Shown here: positions 16,536 through 25,223 of the stretch, one piece after another
Layout: each line of letters opens with the position of its first letter
Numbering within the stretch: position 1 is the stretch's first letter
Assembly: GCA_016709865.1 (NCBI GenBank)
Contig: JADJLX010000003.1
Coordinates: forward strand, 248,001 to 312,000
Length of the DNA: 64,000 nt
Reading direction: 5' to 3'
Source of the DNA: Bacteroidales bacterium
GTDB lineage: Bacteria > Bacteroidota > Bacteroidia > Bacteroidales > VadinHA17
Notes under the pieces: generated by a model
What the model saw: only the letters and a program-made list of their open reading frames with translations
Told to the model about the DNA's origin: nothing
Databases searched by the model: none
Made by a program: the position numbers and the translations under genes

Positions 16536-18689
16536 ATGAGACCAAAATTTAATATCAAAGACCTGAAAGAACTTCCGGTTACAAAGAAGGAGTTTCATAA
16601 GTGGGAGAGTGAGAAAGGAATAAAGAAAGAGTGGATAACTCCTGAAATGATTCCAATTAAGAGTGTTTATACCAGAGAAGATCTTGAAGGTATGGAACAC
16701 CTGAACTATGCAGCAGGTATTCCGCCATTCCTGCAAGGCCCGTATTCAGGAATGTATACAATGCTACCCTGGACAATCAGGCAGTACGCAGGTTTTTCAA
16801 CTGCTGAAGAGTCAAATGCCTTTTATCGCCGTAACCTTGCTGCAGGACAAAAAGGTCTCTCCGTAGCTTTCGACCTGGCGACTCACAGAGGTTATGATTC
16901 TGATCATGAAAGAGTTACCGGAGACGTCGGAAAGGCCGGGGTTGCTATTGACTCAATACTTGATATGAAACTGCTCTTCGACAGTATACCTCTTAATAAA
17001 ATGTCAGTTTCGATGACAATGAATGGTGCTGTATTACCAATAATGGCATTTTATATTGTTACTGCCCTTGAACAGGGAGCAAAGCTGGAAGAGCTAAATG
17101 GCACAATACAGAATGATATTCTGAAAGAATTCATGGTCAGGAATACATATATATATCCGCCTGGATTTTCGATGAGGATCATTGCGGATATATTCAGGTA
17201 TACCTCTGAGAAGATGCCAAAATTCAATTCTATAAGTATCTCAGGTTATCATATGCAGGAGGCCGGTGCAACATGCGATATTGAACTTGCCTATACACTC
17301 GCCGACGGCTTGGAATATCTTCGAACCGGCGTTAATGCAGGTATGGATATAGATTCTTTTGCTCCGAGATTATCATTTTTCTGGGCCATAGGGATGAACC
17401 ATTTTATGGAGATTGCCAAGATGAGAGCAGCCCGAATGTTATGGTCGAAAATTGTAAGTGGGTTTAATCCGAAAAATCCAAAATCCCTTGCTCTCAGGAC
17501 ACATTGCCAAACATCAGGATGGAGTCTGACCGAACAGGATCCGTACAATAATGTTGGCCGTACCTGCATCGAAGCTATGGCTGCAGCGTTGGGTCATACC
17601 CAGAGCCTTCATACAAATGCACTTGATGAGGCAATTGCTTTACCTACAGATTTTTCAGCCCGTATTGCAAGAAACACCCAGATTTACATACAGGAGGAGA
17701 CCCAGATCTGCAGGGCTGTTGATCCGTGGGCCGGCTCTTATTATGTTGAAACACTAACACATGAAATAGCTCATCGCGCCTGGGAACATATTATGGAGGT
17801 GGAACGGTTGGGAGGAATGGCTAAAGCTGTTGAATCGGGTGTTCCGAAGATGAGGATTGAGGAGGCGGCTGCAAGGGCTCAGGCAAAAATTGACTCAGGT
17901 GTTCAGACAATTGTCGGGACAAATAAATACAGACTTGAAAAGGAAGATCCGCTCGAGACCCTCGAGGTTGATAATTCAGCGGTGAGGGACTCTCAGATTA
18001 TAAGGCTTGCCAGGCTCAGGGCTGAAAGAAACGAAAAAGAGTGTCAGGCTTCACTTGAAGCTCTGACCAGATGTGTTCAGACCGGAGAGGGTAATCTGCT
18101 TGAATTCGCTGTAGATGCTGCCTCAAAACGGGCCAGTCTTGGTGAAATATCTTTTGCATGTGAAAAAATTGTCGGGAGGTACAAAGCTGTGATACGTACA
18201 ATATCGGGTGTTTATTCATCTGAATATAAGTCAGATGATGACTTTAAAGACGCAAGGGCGCTGGCTGTAAAATTCGCTGAAAAGGAAGGCCGTCAGCCAA
18301 GAATAATGGTAGCAAAGATGGGTCAGGATGGACATGACCGCGGAGCTAAAGTAATCTCAACAGGCTATGCCGACATTGGCTTTGATGTTGATATCGGGCC
18401 TCTGTTTCAGACACCTGCCGAGGCGGCGAAACAGGCCGTTGAGAATGATGTACATGTGCTTGGAGTATCAAGTCTGGCAGCAGGTCACAAAACGCTTGTC
18501 CCACAGGTCATTGAAGAGCTTAAAAGACTGGGGAGAGAAGATATTCTGGTTATTGCAGGAGGGGTAATTCCTCCTCAGGATTACCAGTATCTTTACGATG
18601 CAGGTGTCTCTGCAATATTTGGTCCGGGAACTTCTGTTTCCAAAGCAGCCAAACAAATTCTTGAAATATTGATGCATGCATATGAATAG
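16536..18689 (+). CDS. mutB: Methylmalonyl-CoA mutase large (catalytic) subunit
   Basis: 717 aa from ATG 16536, two bases after the mutA stop; the frame also allows a TTG at 16530 but the ATG is preferred. The barrel domain includes [16 protein letters not shown] and the substrate-side [18 protein letters not shown]. The C-terminal B12-binding domain has the base-off/His-on motif [10 protein letters not shown] (DxHxxG) and the later [11 protein letters not shown] and [11 protein letters not shown] segments. It is the B12-dependent radical isomerase of the succinate-propionate route. No meaB/argK chaperone is in the window. Confidence 0.97.
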   Translation: MRPKFNIKDLKELPVTKKEFHKWESEKGIKKEWITPEMIPIKSVYTREDLEGMEHLNYAAGIPPFLQGPYSGMYTMLPWTIRQYAGFSTAEESNAFYRRNLAAGQKGLSVAFDLATHRGYDSDHERVTGDVGKAGVAIDSILDMKLLFDSIPLNKMSVSMTMNGAVLPIMAFYIVTALEQGAKLEELNGTIQNDILKEFMVRNTYIYPPGFSMRIIADIFRYTSEKMPKFNSISISGYHMQEAGATCDIELAYTLADGLEYLRTGVNAGMDIDSFAPRLSFFWAIGMNHFMEIAKMRAARMLWSKIVSGFNPKNPKSLALRTHCQTSGWSLTEQDPYNNVGRTCIEAMAAALGHTQSLHTNALDEAIALPTDFSARIARNTQIYIQEETQICRAVDPWAGSYYVETLTHEIAHRAWEHIMEVERLGGMAKAVESGVPKMRIEEAAARAQAKIDSGVQTIVGTNKYRLEKEDPLETLEVDNSAVRDSQIIRLARLRAERNEKECQASLEALTRCVQTGEGNLLEFAVDAASKRASLGEISFACEKIVGRYKAVIRTISGVYSSEYKSDDDFKDARALAVKFAEKEGRQPRIMVAKMGQDGHDRGAKVISTGYADIGFDVDIGPLFQTPAEAAKQAVENDVHVLGVSSLAAGHKTLVPQVIEELKRLGREDILVIAGGVIPPQDYQYLYDAGVSAIFGPGTSVSKAAKQILEILMHAYE

Positions 18690-18727
18690 AAAAAAATAGT
18701 AAATTGCGGCAGTCAACCTGATTATTT

Positions 18728-19282
18728 ATGAAGTACTTAACTGCCATTTCTGTTTGCATCATTTTACTTTCAGCCGGATGCGCTGCAAAGAAGTCAATAC
18801 CCTCAGAACCTGTAGTTCCTCAGGAGTTACCTGCTCCTGCAGTTAACTTTTCAGACCAGGCCACATGGCTTCTTGGCTATTTTACCTATGGCCAAATGAC
18901 CAGGGAACCTCATTCTGTATGGTTCATGAAAGGATTTGATGAGTATCAGCTGAATACTGAGCCACTTGAAAAATTGCTTGAAATTCCAAAAGATGCTATT
19001 ACAATAAAAATTGTGATGGGAAGCTGGTGTCCCGACAGCCGGCGTGAAGTTCCAAGGTTTATGAGGATACTCGATAAATGGCAGTTTCCAATCGCAAAAG
19101 TGACATTCATTGGTGTGGATAATGCCAAACTGTCGCCGGTTGGCGAATATACTGGTCTTGGCATTGAACGGGTACCAACATTTATTGTTTACAAAAATAA
19201 TATTGAAGCCGGACGCATCATTGAAAATCCTAAGACGTCTTTAGAACAGGATATGGTTAATATTCTGACAAGGAATGAATAA
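18728..19282 (+). CDS. Thioredoxin-fold lipoprotein with single active-site Cys
   Basis: 184 aa. Lipoprotein signal with Cys18 (LLSAGC). The thioredoxin-like core has IKIVMGSWCPDSRREVPRF, where the second Cys of CxxC is replaced by Ser (WCPDS), and the cis-Pro loop ERVPTFIVYK. One Cys rules out normal dithiol exchange but could allow a monothiol or peroxidase-like role; family members of this type are uncharacterised. Located 38 bp after mutB and followed closely by the DUF4190 gene. Confidence 0.75.
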   Translation: MKYLTAISVCIILLSAGCAAKKSIPSEPVVPQELPAPAVNFSDQATWLLGYFTYGQMTREPHSVWFMKGFDEYQLNTEPLEKLLEIPKDAITIKIVMGSWCPDSRREVPRFMRILDKWQFPIAKVTFIGVDNAKLSPVGEYTGLGIERVPTFIVYKNNIEAGRIIENPKTSLEQDMVNILTRNE

Positions 19283-19301
19283 TAACAAATAATTTAATAT
19301 C

Positions 19302-19793
19302 ATGGAAGAGGTAAGAAACAACAGTGCTCAGAATCTAGGGATTGCGGCACTTATTACAGCGATAATAACTTTTGTACTTGCAGTTATTCCCTGTGTCGGG
19401 CTGATAGCTATAATCCCCGGGATTATAGCAATTATACTGGCATCTGTTGGTCTGTCGCAGGCATCAAGAAATAATGCACCAAAAGGAGTTTTAATTGCAG
19501 GTCTGATTATTGCGATCCTTGCATCGATGATCTCAATTTCGCAGGTGTTTGTGGCAGGTAAGATTGCTAAAAACGCTGATAAATGGCCTAATGAAATCCA
19601 GAATGTCATTAACGATGTTCAGGATAATGTCATCAAGGAACTCGAGGACAACAATGTCAATATTAAGATTGAGAGTAATGGTGAGACAGTAGAGATAAAT
19701 GCCTCTACCCTGAAGAAAGATAAGGAGCAGAAGCTTGAAGATCTTGAAGCCGGAAGCACTCAGAAAGATGACTCTGTTGCCGTTAAAAAATAA
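19302..19793 (+). CDS. DUF4190 membrane protein
   Basis: 163 aa. Two membrane segments (about 12-50, Ile/Ala/Gly-rich with PGIIAIILASVGLSQA between, and 63-85) make the DUF4190 domain. The remaining ~75 residues are a soluble, charged, predicted coiled tail (NVIKELEDNNVNIKIE). Function unknown. The 3' end overlaps the DUF2752 gene by 26 bp, an arrangement that is common in Bacteroidota. Confidence 0.75.
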   Translation: MEEVRNNSAQNLGIAALITAIITFVLAVIPCVGLIAIIPGIIAIILASVGLSQASRNNAPKGVLIAGLIIAILASMISISQVFVAGKIAKNADKWPNEIQNVINDVQDNVIKELEDNNVNIKIESNGETVEINASTLKKDKEQKLEDLEAGSTQKDDSVAVKK

Positions 19794-20226
19794 TCCTATA
19801 ACTGAATTTCTTAAGGTAAGGGTCAGAAATGAGCCTTACCTTATTATAAATATTTTCTTTGCCGGAGTTATTGCATTGATCTTTGCATACTCCGGCATTT
19901 TTTCGCCTGAAAAAAACAACTATCCTGTTGCTTGTATACATGAACAAATCACAGGGGAACAATGTATTTCCTGTGGATTATCGCATAGTTTTTCACTTAT
20001 TGTAAGAGGAAGGATAGCAGAGGCTTATCAGTGGAATATGTACGGGATGAGGGTATTCCTGTTCTTCGCTGCTCAGTTGATCCTGAGGATCCGTTTCTCA
20101 CTTTCCTATATCAACAATAAGGCTACACAGAAAGAGCTGATAATTACTGATTGCCTTGGATCGGTATTAATATTCCTGATTGCATTCTGGCCTTATATTG
20201 CTAAAATAGTTTCTGATATTTTTTGA
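19768..20226 (+). CDS. DUF2752 membrane protein
   Basis: 152 aa from ATG 19768. The DUF2752 signature is the C-x-x-CG(L/M)-type motif, here EQCISCGLSHSF, followed by a Gly/Ala/Tyr-containing amphipathic stretch and two further membrane segments. Three to four membrane spans in total. Function unknown; cotranslated with the DUF4190 gene through the 26 bp overlap. Confidence 0.8.
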   Translation: MTLLPLKNNPITEFLKVRVRNEPYLIINIFFAGVIALIFAYSGIFSPEKNNYPVACIHEQITGEQCISCGLSHSFSLIVRGRIAEAYQWNMYGMRVFLFFAAQLILRIRFSLSYINNKATQKELIITDCLGSVLIFLIAFWPYIAKIVSDIF

Positions 20227-20229
20227 ATT

Positions 20230-20360
20230 AATTGCCGTTGGCTTCAGCCAACGGTATGAGAAACTAAGCATGAATGGGCTTTAGCCCATCAAATCCTATA
20301 GGACTAAAGTCCTGAGGAAGTGAAAATTCCTTATCCGTCGGTTAAAACCGACGGCAATTG
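20230..20360. repeat. Cluster of four tight hairpins (intergenic repeat)
   Basis: Four perfect inverted repeats, each with a 2-nt loop: CCGTTGGCT-TC-AGCCAACGG (20235-20254), ATGGGCT-TT-AGCCCAT (20274-20289), AGGACT-AA-AGTCCT (20300-20313) and CCGTCGGTT-AA-AACCGACGG (20335-20354). ATTGCCGT at the left edge pairs with ACGGCAAT at the right edge, so the cluster is itself palindromic. It fills the gap between convergent DUF2752 and recX and could fold as a multi-stem RNA or cruciform. Stems show the pattern of REP-type elements. Confidence 0.85.
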
Positions 20361-20389
20361 ATTAAAATATTCAGCTTCGGTAAAAAAAA

Positions 20390-20857
20390 TTAATCTTCAG
20401 ATTCATTTAACACCTCATACAACAGACTGCTCTCGAATCCTTTTGATAATCCGTACCTTAGAAGTTTTGCCTTAAGATCGTACTGATTTTTGGATTTAAC
20501 TGATCTCCGGTGACTTGTTATCAGGTCCTTAAGTACCCTTGTATATATATCATAGTCAATCGAATCAAGGGCCTCTCTGATAATGTCTCCCGCTATATTT
20601 CTGTGTCGGAGGTGGGCGGCAATTTTTATTTTACCCCACTTGTTATAATTGAATTTATCTTTTACAAAAGCTGTGGCAAACCGTTTCTCATTAATAAAGT
20701 TCTCTTTAATAAGATTTTCTATTACTTTTTCTGAATCGCTGCCGGATACTCCCCATGATATCAGTTTATTCCTGATATCATCGCAGCAGTATTCCCTCCT
20801 CGAGCAAAGAGCCATAGCCTTGTTAAGAGCAGTTTTATAGAGCGTGCTTTCAGGCAT
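20390..20857 (-). CDS. recX: Regulatory protein RecX
   Basis: 155 aa, the usual size for RecX, made of three-helix repeats. Typical elements: ALNKAMALCSRREYCCDDI near the N-terminus, LIKENFINEKRFATAFVKDKF in the middle (motif region), and the Gly-containing WGKIKIAAHLRHRNI. RecX inhibits or disassembles RecA filaments. recA is not in the window; here recX overlaps prmC by 8 bp as its downstream gene. Confidence 0.9.
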   Translation of the reverse strand: MPESTLYKTALNKAMALCSRREYCCDDIRNKLISWGVSGSDSEKVIENLIKENFINEKRFATAFVKDKFNYNKWGKIKIAAHLRHRNIAGDIIREALDSIDYDIYTRVLKDLITSHRRSVKSKNQYDLKAKLLRYGLSKGFESSLLYEVLNESED

Positions 20858-21716
20858 TTTTCAATCCTTTAATAATCCTGTCCCGGCCATTGATATCTTT
20901 AAATTCTTCAATTTTGATATAACCAAATGAAATGAGGAGGTCATACATTTGAATACCAAGAGCCTCGTTGATTTCGAACCATACTTCCCCGTCGGGTAAA
21001 AGGATTTTCCCGGCTATTTCCAGGATTGATCTGTAGAATACCAAGGGATCACTATCACTTACGAAAAGTGCCTGATGGGGCTCAAAGTCCAGTACATTCC
21101 TGTTCATCAGTTTTTTCTCAGAGTCTCTGACATAAGGCGGATTACTAACAATAATTCCTGCCATAGGAATGAGACTATAATCAAAGTTAAGGATGTCTCT
21201 TTTCAGGAAGGAAACCTTAGTATTATTGAGAATGGCATTTTCCCTGGCAACCGTAAGAGCATCCTCTGCCAGATCAATCCCAAATACTTCTGAACCGGGT
21301 AAATTCCTGGCAAGTGCAATTGCAATACATCCCGATCCGGTGCCGAAATCGATAATATTTCCTTTAAATCCGTCATTTTGTTTTAACAGATAATGAACGA
21401 GCTCTTCAGTTTCAGGCCGGGGAATAAGAGTTGCTTCAGTGACTCTTATCCTGCAATCGTAAAAAAATGTTTCTCCCAGAACATACTGGATTGGTTTCCC
21501 CGATTTTAGCTCTCTGCAAATCTTAATGCACCTTTCAGTCTGAATGCCGGTAACTGTCTGGTCAGACAGATAGACCTGATGCAACTTTGTTACTCCAAGG
21601 ATAGTCTTGATAATAATATTGGTGAGGGCAGTTAATTCAGGTTCCTGGTAGATTGCATCAAGTTCCTGAAACAGATAAATCCTGATATCTTTTATTGTTT
21701 GTATCTTAACACCCAT
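20850..21716 (-). CDS. prmC: Release factor glutamine N5-methyltransferase
   Basis: 288 aa. An N-terminal helical substrate-recognition domain (1-90) precedes the SAM-dependent fold: IIDFGTGSGCIAIALA (SAM loop), then the catalytic NPPYV motif preceded by GIIVS. The LIPRPETEELV segment is diagnostic of PrmC/HemK. It methylates the Gln of the GGQ motif in RF1 and RF2, so it acts on the prfB product encoded at 13881. The opposite strand carries ribD, divergently transcribed. Confidence 0.95.
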   Translation of the reverse strand: MGVKIQTIKDIRIYLFQELDAIYQEPELTALTNIIIKTILGVTKLHQVYLSDQTVTGIQTERCIKICRELKSGKPIQYVLGETFFYDCRIRVTEATLIPRPETEELVHYLLKQNDGFKGNIIDFGTGSGCIAIALARNLPGSEVFGIDLAEDALTVARENAILNNTKVSFLKRDILNFDYSLIPMAGIIVSNPPYVRDSEKKLMNRNVLDFEPHQALFVSDSDPLVFYRSILEIAGKILLPDGEVWFEINEALGIQMYDLLISFGYIKIEEFKDINGRDRIIKGLKNA

Positions 21717-21742
21717 GACTCAAATTTAGTCTTTTAAGTGAA

Positions 21743-22828
21743 ATGGAAGAGAGCGGACATAACAAATTCATGAGAAGATGCCTGGAACTTGCTTCCGCTG
21801 CTGAGGGTATGACTTACCCTAATCCACTCGTGGGTTCAGTTGTGGTTTATGATGGGAAAATTATAGGAGAAGGATATCATCTCAGGGCCGGAGGGCCTCA
21901 TGCTGAAGTTGTTGCAATTAGTTCTGTTTCAGACAAATCACTACTTAAAGGCTCAACATTATATGTAAACCTTGAGCCTTGTTCTCATTTTGGTAAAACC
22001 CCTCCATGTGCTGATTTCATCATTGCGAATAAAATTCCAAGGGTAGTAATCGGAACAGTCGACACAAGTAAAAAAGTTTCAGGAAAGGGAGTAAAAAAGC
22101 TAAAGGATGCCGGATGCGAAGTCATTTCCGGCATACTGGAAGCCGAATGCAGATGGTTGAACAGAAGGTTTTTTACATCAAATGAGAAGCAAAGACCATG
22201 GATTGTTCTAAAGTGGGCACAAAGCGCTGATGGTTATATTGATATTTTAAGGCCGGAAAATAATGCTAAGAAGCCTACATGGATCTCAGGCAAACCTGAA
22301 AGGATTCTTGTACATAAGTGGAGGGCATCAGAACAGTCAATTCTGGTAGGTGCCGGCACTATACGTGCTGATAATCCGAGACTGAATGTAAGAGAATGGA
22401 AAGGTAATGATCCGGTTAGGCTAATTCTCAGTAAGTCAGGTGTTTTAAGAAATGATATAGCTGTGAATGAAACAAATGGCACAGTTGTTGTGTTTAGTCA
22501 TAATACCGGGTCAGAAAACGGGAAAACAGTTAAGGTTAAACTTGAAGAAGGTATTCCTTCTTCGGAACAGATTATGGGGTATCTGAACAGGGAAGGAATT
22601 CAGTCGTTGTTTATTGAAGGGGGAGCTGAAGTACTTAACCATTTTTTATCAGAAGGGTTATGGGATGAGGCACGGATTTTTACAGGCAAAAGACATTTTA
22701 ACGGTGGTTTGAAAGCTCCGGTAGTGAAAGGTATCAATATTTCTAGTACAAATTTTGAAGGGAGTTTATTAGAAGTATTTTTAAATGAATGCAATAAGGC
22801 TTTGATTACAATTGATAATATAAATTAA
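21743..22828 (+). CDS. ribD: Bifunctional riboflavin biosynthesis deaminase/reductase
   Basis: 361 aa. Residues 1-145 are the cytidine-deaminase-like domain with zinc ligands in PHAEVVAI and NLEPCSHFGKTPPCADF. Residues about 150-355 are the NADPH-dependent reductase, with VLKWAQSADGYID and the SLFIEGGAEVLNHFL region. It performs the second and third steps of flavin synthesis on the GTP-derived pyrimidine. Divergent from prmC across a 26 bp gap. Confidence 0.95.
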   Translation: MEESGHNKFMRRCLELASAAEGMTYPNPLVGSVVVYDGKIIGEGYHLRAGGPHAEVVAISSVSDKSLLKGSTLYVNLEPCSHFGKTPPCADFIIANKIPRVVIGTVDTSKKVSGKGVKKLKDAGCEVISGILEAECRWLNRRFFTSNEKQRPWIVLKWAQSADGYIDILRPENNAKKPTWISGKPERILVHKWRASEQSILVGAGTIRADNPRLNVREWKGNDPVRLILSKSGVLRNDIAVNETNGTVVVFSHNTGSENGKTVKVKLEEGIPSSEQIMGYLNREGIQSLFIEGGAEVLNHFLSEGLWDEARIFTGKRHFNGGLKAPVVKGINISSTNFEGSLLEVFLNECNKALITIDNIN

Positions 22829-22842
22829 AATATTTAATTTTG
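22811..22842 (+). promoter_or_regulatory. Promoter of the TPR-caspase operon
   Basis: ATTG (22811-22814), 20 bp, TAATTTTG (22835-22842): close to the Bacteroidota TTTG-N19/21-TAnnTTTG consensus. It overlaps the 3' end of ribD and lies about 38 bp before the start at 22880. Confidence 0.55.
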
Positions 22843-22879
22843 ATAGTTGGAATGGATTAATAAGTTAAGCACTACAGAT

Positions 22880-25216
22880 ATGAAAAAGCAGGTATTTTTG
22901 ATTACAGTAATTATTGTCCTGGTTTCAGTGAGTACTTTTGCTCAGAATGGCAAGAAGTATTACAAGGCAGGAGTAGAATTTGCTGAAGGGTTGAAGTTTG
23001 AAGATGCTATAGTGCAGTTTACCAGTGCAATAGGCATTGAACCTTCTAATCCGGATTATTATTTTGCCAGGGGAGAGGCATATGAAAGTGTATTAAAATA
23101 TACAGAGGCAAAGGCAGATTTTGAAAAACTACTCGTTTTTGCTCCTAAAAATGTTGATGCCCTTGTCCATCTCGGGAAGGTTAACAATTCTATGAAGTCT
23201 TATGAGGAAGCCCTGATTGTTTTAAACAGAGCAACAAAGTTAGATAAGCGTGATCCCAATGTTTATAAGGAGAAAGTAATTACTCTGATGGGACTCAAAA
23301 GGTTTGATCAGGCTTTGAAAGCTTCGGACACCGCTATAATTATAAAAGATACTCCGATGGATTATTATTACCGTGGTGTGATATACAGGAGCCTTAATAA
23401 TGATATTCTTGCTAAAAGAGAACTTGAAAAAGCAATATCAAAAGACAAGAAGCTGGCAGATCCGCGTCTGGAACTTGCTGATCTGCTGATTGCTTCCAAT
23501 CCTCAGGAGGCAATGGTGCAGTGTAATGAAGTTCTTAAAAATGATGACCGGAATACAAAAGCATATATGGTAAGGGCAAAGATCTATAAGAAGAATCTTG
23601 ACTATCCAAGTGCAATAAATGATATCTCTAAAAATATTCTGATAGATCCTTCCAATCCGGATTTTTATCTTGAAAGAGGTACATTCTATCAGGAATTTAA
23701 CCAGCATCCCAATGCGATAAATGACTATTCAAAATATATTTCTCTGAGACCTGATTCATCAGTTGGATACTTTAAAAGAGCAAGGTCTTATGAAGAGATC
23801 ATGAATTATGATAAGGCAATAGCTGACTATAACAAGATAACAATTCTTTCAGAGTTTGACATGAGAGCACGTAAGTCTCTTAAAGAAGCACAGGTAAGAC
23901 TTTATGAACTTAACAGGGAAAAAGATTCTCCTGAAATTGCTATTGTGAGCCCGCTACCTGTTAAGGATACTATAGAGATCAGAGGTGATAAAGCTGCGAT
24001 CCTTATTACAGGGAAAATTAAAGATAAAAGCAAGATCAAGTCTTTTCTTGTTAACAACGGACCGGTTAATATTGCCGAGAAGAACGGAGAATATGAATTT
24101 TTATCAAATATCGACATCACAGGCATGAATGCAGTAACACTGGTGGCCCGCGATGATTATGATAATGAAAAGTCAATAAGTTTTCCGATTAAGCGTACCG
24201 AAATAGATCCGCCTTCAATCGCACTTGTTGCACCTTACACATCAGAAGAAGGACAGGTCTATCTCGATTCTTCAACTCCGAACATTGCTATTCAGGGAAA
24301 GATAACAGATGCAAGTAAGATCAAATCTATTCTTATAGGTGATGTTTCCGCCAGCTACAGCAGCAGAGAGTATAATCCTTCATTTACCGCAACACTCGAT
24401 GTATCCAATATCAATAAATTTACAGTTGTAGTTGAAGATATTTACGGTAATAAGAAGGAATCTGAATTTACAATTAACCGTGAAGGCGCTCAGATTGCTG
24501 AAAATAACCCTATGGGCAGGACCTGGGTTGTATTTATTGAAAACTCCAGCTATGAGAATTTTGCTGCACTCGACGGGCCGGTTAAAGACGTTAGTACAAT
24601 AAACAGGGCGCTTGCCAACTATCAGATACATAATATCATTCATAAGAAGGATATGACGAAAGCCGATATGGAAAAGTATTTTAATATCGAACTTCGTGAT
24701 CTGGTTAAGAAAAACCAGGTAAAATCTCTTCTGGTTTGGTATGCAGGCCATGGTAAATTCATAAACGACATAGGTTACTGGATTCCTGTTGATGCAAAAA
24801 GAGATGATGAGTTTACTTATTTTAACATCAATGGACTTAAGGCAGGTTTGCAGGGCTACGAAAGCGTAGTGGTTCATACTCTCGTTGTTACTGACGCATG
24901 TGAATCGGGTCCCGGATTTTTTACTGCAATGCGTTCTTCAAATGAATCTCCTACCTGCGACAACACGCTTGTTGCCGGAGCAAAATCGGCACAGGTATTC
25001 TCATCTGCCGGATATCAGCTTGCTTCAGATAATTCAAAATTTACTGCAACATTTGCCAACACTCTAATGAATAATAAGAATGCCTGTATACCTATTGAAA
25101 CTATTGTTCAGTCTGTAACATCAGCGGTTGCAACAGAGACTGGTCAGAAGCCAAAGTTCGGTAAGATACAGGGCCTGGAAGATATGAACGGAACTTTCTT
25201 CTTTATAGCAAAATAG
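22880..25216 (+). CDS. Secreted TPR protein with C-terminal caspase-like domain
   Basis: 778 aa from ATG 22880, which begins the signal peptide (ends STFAQ). Residues about 25-350 are eight or so TPR units, often containing a DP-x-N/DY pattern. Two Ig-like modules follow (from IRGDKAAILITGKIKD to the FTINRE region). The last ~250 residues are a peptidase C14 domain: catalytic His624 in WYAGHGKF and Cys674 in VTDACESG, 50 residues apart as in caspases/metacaspases. Eight bp upstream of a sensor phosphatase gene. The signal peptide suggests a periplasmic location, unlike cytoplasmic defence caspases. Substrate unknown. Confidence 0.85.
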   Translation: MKKQVFLITVIIVLVSVSTFAQNGKKYYKAGVEFAEGLKFEDAIVQFTSAIGIEPSNPDYYFARGEAYESVLKYTEAKADFEKLLVFAPKNVDALVHLGKVNNSMKSYEEALIVLNRATKLDKRDPNVYKEKVITLMGLKRFDQALKASDTAIIIKDTPMDYYYRGVIYRSLNNDILAKRELEKAISKDKKLADPRLELADLLIASNPQEAMVQCNEVLKNDDRNTKAYMVRAKIYKKNLDYPSAINDISKNILIDPSNPDFYLERGTFYQEFNQHPNAINDYSKYISLRPDSSVGYFKRARSYEEIMNYDKAIADYNKITILSEFDMRARKSLKEAQVRLYELNREKDSPEIAIVSPLPVKDTIEIRGDKAAILITGKIKDKSKIKSFLVNNGPVNIAEKNGEYEFLSNIDITGMNAVTLVARDDYDNEKSISFPIKRTEIDPPSIALVAPYTSEEGQVYLDSSTPNIAIQGKITDASKIKSILIGDVSASYSSREYNPSFTATLDVSNINKFTVVVEDIYGNKKESEFTINREGAQIAENNPMGRTWVVFIENSSYENFAALDGPVKDVSTINRALANYQIHNIIHKKDMTKADMEKYFNIELRDLVKKNQVKSLLVWYAGHGKFINDIGYWIPVDAKRDDEFTYFNINGLKAGLQGYESVVVHTLVVTDACESGPGFFTAMRSSNESPTCDNTLVAGAKSAQVFSSAGYQLASDNSKFTATFANTLMNNKNACIPIETIVQSVTSAVATETGQKPKFGKIQGLEDMNGTFFFIAK

Positions 25217-25223
25217 ATAAAGT

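Noticed and set aside
22880..25216. Caspase gene as a phage-defence effector
   Set aside because: A signal peptide and TPR/Ig-like periplasmic architecture, with no defence sensor or nuclease nearby.
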